A stretch of DNA of 64,000 nucleotides from Paeniglutamicibacter sulfureus (GCF_039535115.1 NZ_BAAAWO010000001.1:3596001-3660000); one strand, 5' to 3'. Counted from the stretch's first letter, positions 8,665 through 17,390 are shown. Program-made: numbers and translations. Notes: generated from the sequence alone by a model not told the origin.

Positions 8665-9510
8665 ATGACGAACCTTGTATCCCCTGAGCTCACATTCCAC
8701 GACGGCAACACCATTCCCCAGCTTGGCTACGGGGTGTGGAAGGTCGAGGACGACGTCGCGACGAACGTGGTCGTCCAAGCTTTCGCCGCCGGATACCGCC
8801 ACATCGACACGGCCCGCATCTACGGCAACGAGGAGGGTGTTGGCCGCGCCATTGCCGCCACCGACGTGCCCCGTGAGGACATGTTCATCACCACCAAGGT
8901 CTGGAACGCCGACCAGGGCTACGACTCGACCCTGGCCGCCTTCGACGCATCCATGGAACGCCTGGGCCTGGAGTATCTTGACCTTTACCTGATCCACTGG
9001 CTGCAGCCCAAGCAGGGAAAATACGTGGACACCTGGCGTGCGCTCATTGACTTGCAGAAGTCGGGTCGCGTGAAGTCCATCGGCGTCTGCAACTTCACCA
9101 TCGAGGCGCTCGCCGAGCTGGAGGAAGCCACCGGAGTGCTGCCGGTCATCAACCAGGTCGAAACCCACCCGTACTTCCCGCAGACCGAACTGCGCGAGTT
9201 CGAGGCTTCCAAGGGCATCCTGCACCAGTCGTGGTCGCCCCTGGGCCAGGGCAGCGAACTGCTTAACGACCCGGCACTGGTGGCCATCGCAGAGAAGCAC
9301 AACGCGTCCGTCGCCCAGGTCGTCATTGCCTGGCACCTGGCCCTGGGCAATGTGGTCATCCCGAAGTCGGTGACCCCCTCGCGGATCGTGGAGAACCACT
9401 CGGGGCTGGGCGTGGAGCTGGACGCCGATGACCTCGCCGCGATCAACGCCCTGGACAAGGGCGCCGAGGGCCGCATCGCAGCCGATCCGGCCGTCAGCGA
9501 CTTCGCCTAG
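8665..9510 (+). CDS. aldo/keto reductase (2,5-diketo-gluconate reductase type)
   Basis: 281 residues, standard for the AKR5-like branch. The catalytic tetrad is visible: D48, Y53, K78 and H111 (HIDTARIYGNE, ITTKVWN, YLIHW). The C-terminal NADPH motif IPKSVTPSRIVEN is intact. It reduces small carbonyls with NADPH. The ATG at 8665 is preceded by CAGGAT at 7 nt; two earlier in-frame ATGs (8641, 8656) are less likely. The stop TAG lies exactly at the left edge of an IS element, so the natural 3' flank has been displaced. Confidence 0.88.
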   Translation: MTNLVSPELTFHDGNTIPQLGYGVWKVEDDVATNVVVQAFAAGYRHIDTARIYGNEEGVGRAIAATDVPREDMFITTKVWNADQGYDSTLAAFDASMERLGLEYLDLYLIHWLQPKQGKYVDTWRALIDLQKSGRVKSIGVCNFTIEALAELEEATGVLPVINQVETHPYFPQTELREFEASKGILHQSWSPLGQGSELLNDPALVAIAEKHNASVAQVVIAWHLALGNVVIPKSVTPSRIVENHSGLGVELDADDLAAINALDKGAEGRIAADPAVSDFA

Positions 9511-9542
9511 ATGAGTCAGTCCTAATTGACGCTTGGAACGAG

Positions 9543-9574
9543 ACAGGGTCCGGGAACTTGTTCCCGGACCCTGT
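9543..9574 (+). terminator. strong hairpin inside the IS, upstream of the transposase
   Basis: Perfect 15-bp arms ACAGGGTCCGGGAAC (9543-9557) and 9560-9574. By position it would block read-through from the aldo/keto reductase into the transposase. Confidence 0.6.
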
Positions 9575-9606
9575 TAATCGCTGGCGGAGAGTGCTAAGTC
9601 TCGTAT

Positions 9607-10512
9607 GTGAACCCAAAACTGAACACTCTCCTGACCACACTCTACGTCTTACTTACCGATCGTGTCCTGCCGGATTTGGGATATGACCGGACGAGCAAAC
9701 CCGGCCGCAAGGCCATCTTGAGCGATGCCGAGCTGCTGTGCCTGGTCGTGGCCCAGCACCTGCTGCACGGGCACTCCTCCGAATCGCGATGGGTCCGCTA
9801 TGCGCGCACCCACCTGAGCGGGCTATTCCCCGGAATCCCGCAGCAATCGGGATACAACAAGCGCGTGCGCGCCGCCGGAACACTGATCAGTGCAGTGATC
9901 ACCGCACTGGCCAAAGACACCGAATCCTGGCACGAGATCCTCCGCCTGCTGGATTCGACCCCCGTCCCGTGCGGCACCAGCCGCGAAACAGTCAAGCGCT
10001 CGGACCTGGCCGGGCACGCCGGCTACGGATACTGCGCCTCGCATTCGCGCTACTTCTGGGGCTTTCGCCTGTACCTGGTCAGCACCCCCGAGGGCATGCC
10101 GGTGATCTGGGGACTGGCCAACCCGAAACTCGGGGAACGCGAGGTCACCGAGGCCCTGCTGCGCCACGACCACCATCTGGTCCGCGACGGGCAGGTCATC
10201 CTTGCCGACAAGGGTTTCGCCGGAAGGGACTTTGAGCGGTTCATCGCCGAGGACCTCGGCGCCAACCTGGTGCGGCCGGACCGCAAGGACGAAAAGCCCA
10301 GGTTCGGGAAGTTCGGCGGCATCCGCCAGTGGATCGAGTCCGTCTTCGACAGCCTCAAGGGCCAGCTCGGGCTCGAACACCACGGCGCCAGAACCCTCGA
10401 AGGTCTCTACGCACGCGTCGCGTCAAAGCTCCTGGCCCTCGCGGCAGGAATCTGGCACAACTGGAAAACCAACGCACCCCGCAAACGCTCCCTAACCGCC
10501 TACGACCACTGA
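9607..10512 (+). CDS. IS982-family transposase
   Basis: 301 residues from GTG 9607. DDE residues are visible: LLDSTPVPCG (first D), VILADKGFAG (second D) and RQWIESVFDSLKGQLGLE (E in an IESVF helix). The overall length and the GYDR...RKAILSDAELL N-terminus agree with the IS982 family. No frameshift is seen, so it may be active. Confidence 0.88.
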   Translation: MNPKLNTLLTTLYVLLTDRVLPDLGYDRTSKPGRKAILSDAELLCLVVAQHLLHGHSSESRWVRYARTHLSGLFPGIPQQSGYNKRVRAAGTLISAVITALAKDTESWHEILRLLDSTPVPCGTSRETVKRSDLAGHAGYGYCASHSRYFWGFRLYLVSTPEGMPVIWGLANPKLGEREVTEALLRHDHHLVRDGQVILADKGFAGRDFERFIAEDLGANLVRPDRKDEKPRFGKFGGIRQWIESVFDSLKGQLGLEHHGARTLEGLYARVASKLLALAAGIWHNWKTNAPRKRSLTAYDH

Positions 10513-10579
10513 AATGATTAGGACTTAATCATCTAGTCGACAAAAAGGCTCCCGGCAACGGAACAGCGTCAAGACAAGT

Positions 10580-10613
10580 GTGTGTGGGGACCCGTCAGCG
10601 GGTCCCCACACAC
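10580..10613 (+). terminator. terminator right of the IS
   Basis: GTGTGTGGGGACCCG (10580-10594) pairs with 10599-10613, followed by TTTA. It is probably the original terminator of the aldo/keto reductase gene, now separated from it by the IS. Confidence 0.75.
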
Positions 10614-10797
10614 GTTTAAGACGGGGGCTGCTCCCCGGCCGTTCGAGCTGCGGCGCCCTGCGGGTCCGGGGCAAAAAGCGCCAATTTCCCAAACGATTTC
10701 TTGTTGCGCGGGCGATGGAGTGATGCTAAAAAATTAATACCCGCAGCCACACGGGGCAGCGGGATCGGCAAACGACAAAGCTGTGAAGGAGAGAACA

Positions 10798-11220
10798 ATG
10801 TTGATGCGCCCAGATCCGTTCCGTGAACTCGACAAGCTCGCCCAACAGGTTTGGGGGACGACGGTCAGGCCGGCGGCCATGAGCATGGATGCCTGGCGTG
10901 AAGGTGACAAGTTCCGGATCGAGTTTGACCTTCCGGGGGTAAACCCCGATTCGATCGACCTGGATGTCGAAAACAACGTCGTGACAGTCAAGGCCGAACG
11001 AGGTGCGCTGGGAGACGAGGTCGAAATCCTTGCCGCCGAACGCCCGCGGGGAGTGTTCAGCCGCCAGCTGGTCCTGGGGGAGAACCTCGATACGGAGAAC
11101 ATCGACGCCAGCTACGACGCGGGTGTGCTGACCCTGGAGATTCAGGTCGCCGAACAGGCGAAGCCACGCAAGATCGCCATTACCAGCAAGGAATCCGACC
11201 GCCAGTCCATCGACGCCTGA
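10798..11220 (+). CDS. Hsp20/alpha-crystallin small heat shock protein
   Basis: 140 residues. Alpha-crystallin domain at about 30-130 with [25 protein letters not shown] strands, the [13 protein letters not shown] segment and the A-x-Y-x-x-G-V-L-T-L-E-I signature ([12 protein letters not shown]). These proteins hold unfolding proteins in solution without ATP. AAGGAGA lies 6 nt before the ATG. A J-domain gene follows, but a hairpin separates them. No HspR (HAIR) box was found upstream. Confidence 0.92.
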   Translation: MLMRPDPFRELDKLAQQVWGTTVRPAAMSMDAWREGDKFRIEFDLPGVNPDSIDLDVENNVVTVKAERGALGDEVEILAAERPRGVFSRQLVLGENLDTENIDASYDAGVLTLEIQVAEQAKPRKIAITSKESDRQSIDA

Positions 11221-11346
11221 GGTCCCGGAGATGGTTCACCCGACGGGGACGGCCCGCCCCCGACATCAGTAACTGCGGGTGCTGGCCAAACGGCACACCG
11301 CGGCGCCCTCCGGCACCGTAGGGTCGGGGTTGGCGCCGTCCCCGTG

Positions 11347-11387
11347 GAAGATGGTCCCGATTCCCGGCGGGGGACGGGACCATCTTC
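11347..11387 (+). terminator. terminator after hsp20
   Basis: GAAGATGGTCCCG (11347-11359) pairs with CGGGACCATCTTC (11375-11387). Confidence 0.7.
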
Positions 11388-11444
11388 GGCATCCCAGTTG
11401 CCGCCCGCGCCCGACCCCGGCGCGAAGATTTGAAAGGCATTGCC

Positions 11445-11792
11445 GTGGAGTCCCTCAACCCCTATGCGGTGCTTCGCCTGGATCCGCGGGCCAGCGCCGC
11501 CGAGATCGCCCGTGCCTACCGGGCCCAGATGCGCCTGCACCATCCCGACACCAGGCCCGGGCCTGAGGGACCGGAGCAGGAAGCGCTGGAGCGTTCCCGG
11601 CTGCAGTCGGTGATGGACGCCTATGCGGTCCTGGGCAACGCCGCCGCCCGGTCGGCGTACGATCGCGAACACCTATCCGCCCGCCGGGGCGCAAGGCCGG
11701 CGAGGGCCAGGCGGGTATCCCGCTCGACCAGGCCCGACGTGGTGGCTGGACCACTGGTCTGGACCCCGCCCCCGAATAGGAAGATGCCGTGA
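11445..11792 (+). CDS. short J-domain (DnaJ-like) protein
   Basis: 115 residues from GTG 11445, with AAAGG 7 nt upstream. Residues 4-70 form a J domain: NPYAVLRLDPRASAAEIARAY, HHPD (the invariant HPD that stimulates Hsp70 ATPase), then a third helix MDAYAVLGNAAARSAYDRE. There is no zinc-finger or substrate domain, only a basic, Pro-rich tail of about 40 residues. It likely recruits DnaK to a particular client. Its stop overlaps the next start (GTGA). Confidence 0.82.
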   Translation: MESLNPYAVLRLDPRASAAEIARAYRAQMRLHHPDTRPGPEGPEQEALERSRLQSVMDAYAVLGNAAARSAYDREHLSARRGARPARARRVSRSTRPDVVAGPLVWTPPPNRKMP

Positions 11793-11980
11793 ATTCCTGG
11801 CATCGTTACGATGCGCCGCTGCTGCGCGTGTTCCTCGAGCGTTTTGGGACGCGGTGGGGCCAGGCGACGCCGTTCGTGGGCCAGATGGTTGGCCGTGCTC
11901 GGAGGAAGACCTATTCGGTCCAACAGTGGAAATCATGCAAGAAAGGTCCTAAGCCTAGGTTTAGGACTTTTCTTGCATGA
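11789..11980 (+). CDS. possible small basic protein overlapping the J-domain gene
   Basis: 63 residues beginning at GTG 11789, which overlaps the TGA of the J-domain gene (GTGA), the layout of a translationally coupled pair. The first 45 residues have host-like GC at third codon positions. The last 15 residues are encoded inside a perfect hairpin, so the true gene may be decayed or may have lost its end. No family is recognised. Confidence 0.35.
   Translation: MNSWHRYDAPLLRVFLERFGTRWGQATPFVGQMVGRARRKTYSVQQWKSCKKGPKPRFRTFLA
11934..11979. terminator. 19-bp palindromic hairpin
   Basis: CATGCAAGAAAGGTCCTAA (11934-11952) pairs with 11961-11979 with one G-T mismatch, loop GCCTAGGT. It can act as a terminator, or be the subterminal hairpin of a decayed transposon (see the next entry). 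Confidence 0.6.
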
Positions 11981-12225
11981 TTGACTGGTCGGCCCCTCGG
12001 CAAACCAAGTTCTGGTAGTGCTTGCTCAAGGCCGTCCGCGGTCATGGGAACGACACCGGCGATCGAGAGTTCAATGCCTGCACGCACGATATTCAACGTG
12101 TGGGCGGGGCGGCCTCAGGTTGAGCCCAGAAGGCCTGCTGGGTGGCTCTTTCCGGCGCATCGCTGGTTGTGCAGTCGGCTGCGGCGAAGGCTGAAGCTTG
12201 GCAGTTTTGAGGTGACCAGGAAATG
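11981..12225. other. gene-poor gap, possible transposase tail
   Basis: No convincing gene. On the minus strand a short frame reads NIVRAGIELSIAGVVPMTAD and then GLPRGRPVNHARK before running into the hairpin at 11934-11979. It loosely resembles the ends of TnpB-like proteins of IS605/IS1341 elements. This is a weak likeness and could be accidental. Confidence 0.2.
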
Positions 12226-12249
12226 AAAAAGCCCCGGTTTCCCGGGGCT
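12225..12249 (-). terminator. terminator of tRNA-Thr
   Basis: AGCCCCGG (12230-12237) pairs with CCGGGGCT (12242-12249). On the minus strand it is followed by a T-run (12225-12229). Confidence 0.85.
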
Positions 12250-12256
12250 GGATCAG

Positions 12257-12329
12257 AGCCTCCTGCCAGAATCGAACTGGCGACCTTTTCATTACGAGTG
12301 AAACGCTCTACCAACTGAGCTAAGGAGGC
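12257..12329 (-). tRNA. tRNA-Thr (anticodon CGT)
   Basis: 73 nt. Acceptor GCCTCCT pairs with AGGAGGC, D-arm AGCTCAGTTGGTAGAGC, anticodon loop CTCGTAA giving CGT, T-arm GTTCGATTC. No encoded CCA. Confidence 0.95.
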
Positions 12330-12410
12330 ACCGTGGCGCGTGAGCACCACAAGTGAACACTTTATAGGAATCTGTCCTCAGCGGTCAAAACGACGCGGTG
12401 GGAGGGTCCG

Positions 12411-13937
12411 TCAGCACGTCAATCCGTCGGCCGGAACCGTCCCGTCCAGGAAATAGGACTCCACGGCGTTGGCGATGCAGTCGTTGGAACGGCCATAGGC
12501 GGTGTGGCCGTGGCCCTCGTAGGTCACCAGCGAGGCGGAAGAAAGCTGCTCGGCCAGCGCCTGGCTCCACGCGTACGGCGTGGCCGGATCCCCGGTGGTG
12601 CCGATGACCACGATCGGAGCGGCGCCCTCCGCAGTCAACGGGGCGGGATTGCCGGTGGCGGGGTGTTTCCAGTCCTGGCAGCCCACTGCGCCGTAGGCCA
12701 GGTACTTGCCGATCGTCGGGGCCGCCTGGGCCAGCTCCTGGGCCTCGGCGCGCATCGTCGGGATGTCCGCGTCCATGGGATAGTCGAGGCAGTTGATGGC
12801 GCTGAAGGCGGCGGTGCCGTTGCCGGTGTAGCTCCCGTCGGACTCGCGTCCGGCGGTGAGGTCGGCGAAGTACTGGATGTCATCGACGTTCCCGGCCATC
12901 ACATTGCGCAGTGCCTCGGTGAGCATGGGCCATGTGGAATTGTCGTAAAGCGGGACGATGAACCCGTTGACGAAGTCGATGATCGGGACGCTGCGTCCGT
13001 CGCTGCCTACCAGGGGTTCGGCCTCCACCTCGGCGAAGAGTTCGCGCAACTGGTCCAAGGCATCCTCGAGCTCGCCGCTGAAGGGACAATCGCCCGAATC
13101 CAGGCAATCCTGCATGTACGCACGGATCTCGTTTTCGAACCCGAGGGCCTGGCCCATGGTGATCTCGTTGTTGCCGAGCGTGGGGTCAAGCGCCCCGTCA
13201 AGAACCATGCGACCCACGTTCTGCGGGAAGAGCTGGGCATAGTTGGCGCCCAGCGAGGTGCCGTAGGAATAGCCCAGGTAGTTCAGGGTCTTGTCCCCGA
13301 GCGCCGAACGAATCACGTCCATGTCGCGGGCTGCCGAAATGGTGTCGACAAAGCCCAGTGCGTCCCCGGTGCGCTCGGCACACAGCGCGGCATACTCGGC
13401 GCTGTCGCGGCGCATCTCCTCGATTCCCGCGTCGGAGCCGGGATCGAACTGCTCCGCCCGGCCGGCGTCTTGTTCGGCCGGCTGCTCGCATGTGACCGGA
13501 GTGGAGGAACCGACTCCGCGCGGGTCAAAGCCAACCACGTCAAAGCCGCGCTGCAGATCCTGGCCGAACATGTTCGGGACCGCCTCGCGGACGGTCTCCA
13601 GACCGGAGGCACCCGGGCCGCCGGGGTTCACCAGCAACGAGCCGGCGGCGTTCTTGCCGCCCGGGCGCTTGTTCAGGGCCAGGGTCATGGTCTTTCCGGA
13701 CGGGTCGTCGTAATCCATGGGTACGGTCAGCTCGGTGCACAGCAGCACGCCGCCGCAGGAAGCCCAGTCCAGTTCCTGGGTATAGAACTTTTCCAGGCCT
13801 GCCGGAATCGCTGCCGAGTCTGCCGGCGCCGAATTGATGGCAGGGGCCGGGGCGGTTGCCGTGGAACAGGCGCCCAACAACAGGGCCGCGGAGCCGAGTG
13901 CGGCAATCACTGACAGGTGGCGGCGGGGTGCTCTCAT
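12411..13937 (-). CDS. secreted lipoprotein alpha/beta hydrolase, TAP-like peptidase
   Basis: 508 residues. The N-terminus is a lipoprotein signal (RRH, hydrophobic core, lipobox LLGAC with C24). The fold is that of tripeptidyl aminopeptidases: oxyanion segment VNPGGPGASG near 104-112, nucleophile elbow GYSYGTSLG with S224, and a C-terminal TAP-like domain with GTTGDPATPY (Asp) and GHGHTAYG (His). The family removes peptides or esters outside the cell; substrate not predictable. The gene is convergent with no neighbour; tRNA-Thr lies downstream. Confidence 0.87.
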   Translation of the reverse strand: MRAPRRHLSVIAALGSAALLLGACSTATAPAPAINSAPADSAAIPAGLEKFYTQELDWASCGGVLLCTELTVPMDYDDPSGKTMTLALNKRPGGKNAAGSLLVNPGGPGASGLETVREAVPNMFGQDLQRGFDVVGFDPRGVGSSTPVTCEQPAEQDAGRAEQFDPGSDAGIEEMRRDSAEYAALCAERTGDALGFVDTISAARDMDVIRSALGDKTLNYLGYSYGTSLGANYAQLFPQNVGRMVLDGALDPTLGNNEITMGQALGFENEIRAYMQDCLDSGDCPFSGELEDALDQLRELFAEVEAEPLVGSDGRSVPIIDFVNGFIVPLYDNSTWPMLTEALRNVMAGNVDDIQYFADLTAGRESDGSYTGNGTAAFSAINCLDYPMDADIPTMRAEAQELAQAAPTIGKYLAYGAVGCQDWKHPATGNPAPLTAEGAAPIVVIGTTGDPATPYAWSQALAEQLSSASLVTYEGHGHTAYGRSNDCIANAVESYFLDGTVPADGLTC

Positions 13938-14002
13938 GCGGGCTTCAGGCTCCTTGGGGCGCGAGTGCGCGGAATGGGGGGAAAATTACTGGGGAATAAA
14001 GG

Positions 14003-15151
14003 CTATTTTGTCGGACGCAGGCTGACCATCATGGCTTCGATGGCCAATAGCGGGGCGACGTTGGCGCCAATACGCGCCCTCGCTTCGGCGATGGCATCGA
14101 TCTTTGCCACCGTGGTCTCGGGCCGCGAGGCGTTGGCGTAGGCATGCAGGGGATCGGAAAGGTAGTCGTTGACCAGCTCGGTGGAGGCATTCAACTGCAC
14201 CAGCAGCACGTCGCGGAAGAACGTGGTCATGTCGATCAGCGAGCGGTCCAGAGCGTCGTGGGTGGCACGCCGGGCGCGGCGCTTGGCGTTCTCCTCCAGG
14301 GCCTTGAACGCGCTGCGCTGCTGGGGCGGCACCGGGGCGTCGGCTTCCAGTCCCAGCGCGGTGCGCAGGGAGGCGGCCTCGGCCTCGGCGCGTTCCGTTG
14401 CGGACGCGGTGGCCTCCGCGGTGGACAGCTCCACCAGTTCGGCAGCTGCCATCACCGCGTCGGAGACGGTGCGGATGCGCAGCGGCAGGCGCACCGTGGT
14501 GTCGCGGCGGCGGCGTGCCTCCGGGTCGCGGGCCAGGCGCCGGGCGATGCCGATGTGCGACTGGGAAACCCGGGCGGCGAAGTCGGCCTGTTCCTCGGAG
14601 AGTCCGTCTCGGCGCACCAGCAACTCGGCCACTGCGGCGCGGGTCGGAACGGCCAGGGAGACCGAGCGGCAGCGCGAACGGATGGTCACCAGCACGTCGG
14701 CCGGCGAGGGAGCGCAGAGGATCCAGACGGTGTGCGGGGGAGGTTCCTCGATGGACTTGAGCAGCACGTTGGTGGTGCGCTCGGTCATCCGATCCGCGTC
14801 CTCCACGATGATCACGCGCCAGGGCGCGGTGGAGGGCCGGTCCTGCGCCTTGGTGATCAGCGTCCGGACGTCCTCGATCTGGTAGTTGACCTTTTCGGTG
14901 GCGATCAGCGCGACATCCGGGTGCGTGCCGGCAAGCACCGTGACGCAGGCCTTGCAGCTTCCGCAACCGCGCAGCGCCGCATCGGGGTGCTGGCATTGCA
15001 GGGCGGCGGCAAAGGCGCGCGCCGCGTTGGAGCGACCGGAGCCCGGCGGGCCGGTGAACAGCCATGCATGCGCGGGGTTGCCTTCGGCGACCGCGCGGCG
15101 AAGCGCGGCAATGGCCTTCTCCTGTCCCGGCAGGTCGTCCCAGACATCCAT
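14003..15151 (-). CDS. holB: DNA polymerase III subunit delta'
   Basis: 382 residues. AAA+ clamp-loader subunit: P-loop GPPGSGRS at 34-41 (Arg replaces the usual Lys), zinc cysteines C53, C63, C66, C69 (GCGSCKAC), Walker B region VIIVEDADRM, and the SRC sensor motif (IRSRCRSV). It works in the gamma complex that loads the beta clamp. It begins 2 nt after the tmk stop, the usual tmk-holB order of actinobacteria. Confidence 0.93.
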   Translation of the reverse strand: MDVWDDLPGQEKAIAALRRAVAEGNPAHAWLFTGPPGSGRSNAARAFAAALQCQHPDAALRGCGSCKACVTVLAGTHPDVALIATEKVNYQIEDVRTLITKAQDRPSTAPWRVIIVEDADRMTERTTNVLLKSIEEPPPHTVWILCAPSPADVLVTIRSRCRSVSLAVPTRAAVAELLVRRDGLSEEQADFAARVSQSHIGIARRLARDPEARRRRDTTVRLPLRIRTVSDAVMAAAELVELSTAEATASATERAEAEAASLRTALGLEADAPVPPQQRSAFKALEENAKRRARRATHDALDRSLIDMTTFFRDVLLVQLNASTELVNDYLSDPLHAYANASRPETTVAKIDAIAEARARIGANVAPLLAIEAMMVSLRPTK

Positions 15152-15153
15152 GC

Positions 15154-15828
15154 TCAGGCTCCCGGACCGTTGAGCCGTGCGGCAACGGCCTCCGTGATGG
15201 CGGCGGCCAGCGACTGGACCCCGGTGGCTGCATCCAGGACCAGATAGCGGCTCGGCTCCCGGGCGGCGAAGTGCACGAAGGCGTCGCGGATGCGGGAGTG
15301 GAACTCGTCGGGTTCGGATTCGAGGCGGTCCTCGGCCAGCGGCTTGCCGTCGGCGCCGACGGTGCGGCGGGAACGGCCGTCGGCCGGGGTGACATCGAGC
15401 AGCACCGTCAGGTCCGGTTGGAGCCCGCCGGTGGCGAAGTCGTTGATGGAACGCACGGCGTCCTCACCGAGTTCCCGGCCGATGCCCTGGTAGGCCAGGG
15501 AAGAATCGACGTAGCGGTCGCAGACAACCATGGTGCCGGCGGCCAGTGCGGGGCGGATGACCTGTTCGACGTGGGCGGCGCGGGCCGCCGCGTACATCAG
15601 GGCCTCGGTGCGTGCATCGACGGTGCCCTGCCCGTGGTCAAGGACCAGGGAGCGCAGCTTCTCGCCGATCGGGGTGCCGCCGGGCTCGCGGGTGTGCAGC
15701 ACGGTGTGTCCGTTTTGGCGCAGGTCCTGGACCAGCAGGGCGGCCTGCGTGGACTTTCCAGCCCCGTCACCGCCCTCGAAGACGATGAAGCGGCCTGCGT
15801 TGACGGGGTTTGGCTGCGCGTTGCTCAC
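15154..15828 (-). CDS. tmk: thymidylate kinase
   Basis: 224 residues from GTG 15828. P-loop GGDGAGKST at 19-27, DRYVDSSLAYQG (DR-Y dTMP-binding/catalytic motif) near the middle, and a LID segment. It phosphorylates dTMP to dTDP for DNA synthesis. Start choice: TAGGCT lies 7 nt upstream of the GTG, whereas the ATGs further upstream lack both a box and conservation. holB follows in the same operon. Confidence 0.93.
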   Translation of the reverse strand: MSNAQPNPVNAGRFIVFEGGDGAGKSTQAALLVQDLRQNGHTVLHTREPGGTPIGEKLRSLVLDHGQGTVDARTEALMYAAARAAHVEQVIRPALAAGTMVVCDRYVDSSLAYQGIGRELGEDAVRSINDFATGGLQPDLTVLLDVTPADGRSRRTVGADGKPLAEDRLESEPDEFHSRIRDAFVHFAAREPSRYLVLDAATGVQSLAAAITEAVAARLNGPGA

Positions 15829-15835
15829 GCCTTCT

Positions 15836-15841
15836 AGCCTA
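15836..15841 (-). promoter_or_regulatory. -10 box for tmk-holB (leaderless type)
   Basis: TAGGCT on the minus strand, 7 nt before the GTG of tmk. It is divergent to the box at 15920-15925. Confidence 0.5.
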
Positions 15842-15919
15842 TCCGCACCGGGGCCCTGTCGGCTCATCCGGTGTGCGCACCTGTACGTCATCGGCTGGGG
15901 CGCTGGCCTGGCCAGGGAG

Positions 15920-15925
15920 TAACCT
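15920..15925 (+). promoter_or_regulatory. -10 box for the PLP enzyme gene (leaderless type)
   Basis: TAACCT followed by 7 nt and ATG 15933. Confidence 0.5.
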
Positions 15926-15932
15926 AAAAATC

Positions 15933-17069
15933 ATGACCCGCCCAGAATCCGTGCCGTGGGCCCCGGACACCGTAGTGGTGTCCGCCGGACGCCCGCCGCA
16001 TGCAGTTGACCAGCCCGTGAATTCGCCCATCGTGCTTTCCTCCACCTTCCACTCGCTGGGGGAGCCGGACGCCGGGGAGAAGGTCTACGGACGCTTCACC
16101 AACCCCACCTGGGACCCGCTGGAAGAAACCATCGCCCAGCTCGAGGACTGCGAACTCCCCGCCCTGGCGTACGCCTCCGGCATGGCGGCGGTGGCCGCGG
16201 CCCTCTCCCTGCTGCCTGCCGGCGGCACCATCGTCATCCCGTCCCATGCCTACAACGGTTCGCTCTCGCTGGTGGCCGAGCTGGAAAAGACGCTGGGACT
16301 CACGGTGCGCCGCGTCGACCTGGCCGACACAGACGCCGCGATCGCCGCCCTGGCCGGTGCGGACATGGCCTGGCTGGAGTCACCCACCAACCCGATGCTC
16401 GAGGTTGCCGACCTGCCGGTGCTGCTGGCAGCCGCCCGTGAGGCCGGGGTGCTCACGGTGGTGGACAACACCTTCTCCACCCCGCTGCGCCAGCGGCCGC
16501 TGCAGCAGGGCGCCGACGTGGTGGTGCACTCTGCCACCAAATACATGGGTGGCCACTCTGACGTGGTCCTGGGCGCCGTAGTGACCCGGAATCCCGAATT
16601 GCGTTCCCGACTGCACGGCATGCGGACCCTGCACGGGGCGATCGCCGGCCCGTTCGAGGCCTGGCTGACGCTGCGCGGCATCCGGACCATGGCCCTGCGC
16701 CTGGACAGGGCAGAAGCCAGCGCCATGGAACTGGCCAAGCGGCTGGCCGGGCACCCGGCGATTTCCCGGGTGCGCTATCCCGGTCTGCCCGAAGACCCCG
16801 GTCACCAGCGCGCGGCTGAACAGCTGGAAGGCTTCGGGGCCATCGTGGCCATCGAGGTCGCCGGCGGCGCGGAAGCCGCCGATGCGATGCTCGCGAAACT
16901 GTTGCTGTGGACCCCGGCAACCTCGCTCGGTGGCGTGGAGTCCCTGGCCGAGCGGCGCCGTCGCCACCCGGGTGAACCCGGGACGGTGCCGGACAACCTG
17001 GTGCGGCTGAGCGTCGGCATTGAAAATGTCGAGGACTTGCACGTCGACCTGACCGCGGCGCTGGGCTAA
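15933..17069 (+). CDS. trans-sulfuration PLP enzyme (cystathionine gamma-synthase/lyase family)
   Basis: 378 residues, full length for the Cys/Met metabolism PLP family. The Schiff-base lysine is K203 in HSATKYMGGHSD. YASGMAA near 80 binds phosphate, and WLESPTNPML and VVDNTFSTP carry cofactor-contact residues. The family includes MetB and gamma-lyases; the sequence alone does not separate synthesis of cystathionine from its cleavage. A DUF2516 gene follows but has its own -10 box. Confidence 0.88.
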   Translation: MTRPESVPWAPDTVVVSAGRPPHAVDQPVNSPIVLSSTFHSLGEPDAGEKVYGRFTNPTWDPLEETIAQLEDCELPALAYASGMAAVAAALSLLPAGGTIVIPSHAYNGSLSLVAELEKTLGLTVRRVDLADTDAAIAALAGADMAWLESPTNPMLEVADLPVLLAAAREAGVLTVVDNTFSTPLRQRPLQQGADVVVHSATKYMGGHSDVVLGAVVTRNPELRSRLHGMRTLHGAIAGPFEAWLTLRGIRTMALRLDRAEASAMELAKRLAGHPAISRVRYPGLPEDPGHQRAAEQLEGFGAIVAIEVAGGAEAADAMLAKLLLWTPATSLGGVESLAERRRRHPGEPGTVPDNLVRLSVGIENVEDLHVDLTAALG

Positions 17070-17075
17070 CGCGGC

Positions 17076-17081
17076 TAAGCT
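17076..17081 (+). promoter_or_regulatory. -10 box for the DUF2516 gene
   Basis: TAAGCT, 6 nt before ATG 17088, without a Shine-Dalgarno. Confidence 0.45.
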
Positions 17082-17087
17082 GGATCC

Positions 17088-17390
17088 ATGAATCTTGCGC
17101 ACTTGTTCGAGCACTATCTTCTGCTCGCGCTCGGTATCCTGGCCGCCGTGATTGCCCTGGTGGCGCTTTTTGACGCGGTGCGGCACCCCGCGGCCAACTT
17201 CCAGCGCGAAAACAAGCGCAGCAAGCCGTTTTGGATGGGCATGACAGCGGCCGCGACCCTGGTCTGCGTATTGTCGGTGCTCGGCGGTGGCGGCGGCGGC
17301 ATCTTCCAGCTCGTTGGCGCCTGCATCGCTTGCGTATACCTGGCGGACGTCAAGCCCGCGGTGTCCGGCAAGGGCGGCTACTCCTACTAG
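17088..17390 (+). CDS. DUF2516 family membrane protein
   Basis: 100 residues with three hydrophobic segments (about 8-28, 48-64 and 70-88) and the conserved DAVRHPAANFQRENKRSKPFWMG region (residues 29-51) between the first two. DUF2516 proteins are small actinobacterial integral membrane proteins of unknown function. Tail-to-tail with the DUF5671 gene. Confidence 0.85.
   Translation: MNLAHLFEHYLLLALGILAAVIALVALFDAVRHPAANFQRENKRSKPFWMGMTAAATLVCVLSVLGGGGGGIFQLVGACIACVYLADVKPAVSGKGGYSY

Larger units (their letters stand above)
9511..10532 (+). mobile_element. IS982-family insertion sequence
   Basis: About 1.02 kb with one transposase gene. The ends are inverted: the left side reads ATGAGTCAGTCCTAAT and the right side, reversed, ATGATTAAGTCCTAAT. 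Both ends abut CTAG (9507-9510 and 10533-10536); because CTAG is its own complement it may be a short target duplication or the outermost part of the inverted repeat. A hairpin stands between the left end and the transposase. Confidence 0.75.

Noticed and set aside
10613..10797. HspR (HAIR) operator before hsp20
   Set aside because: No CTTGAGT-N7-ACTCAAG-like sequence is present.
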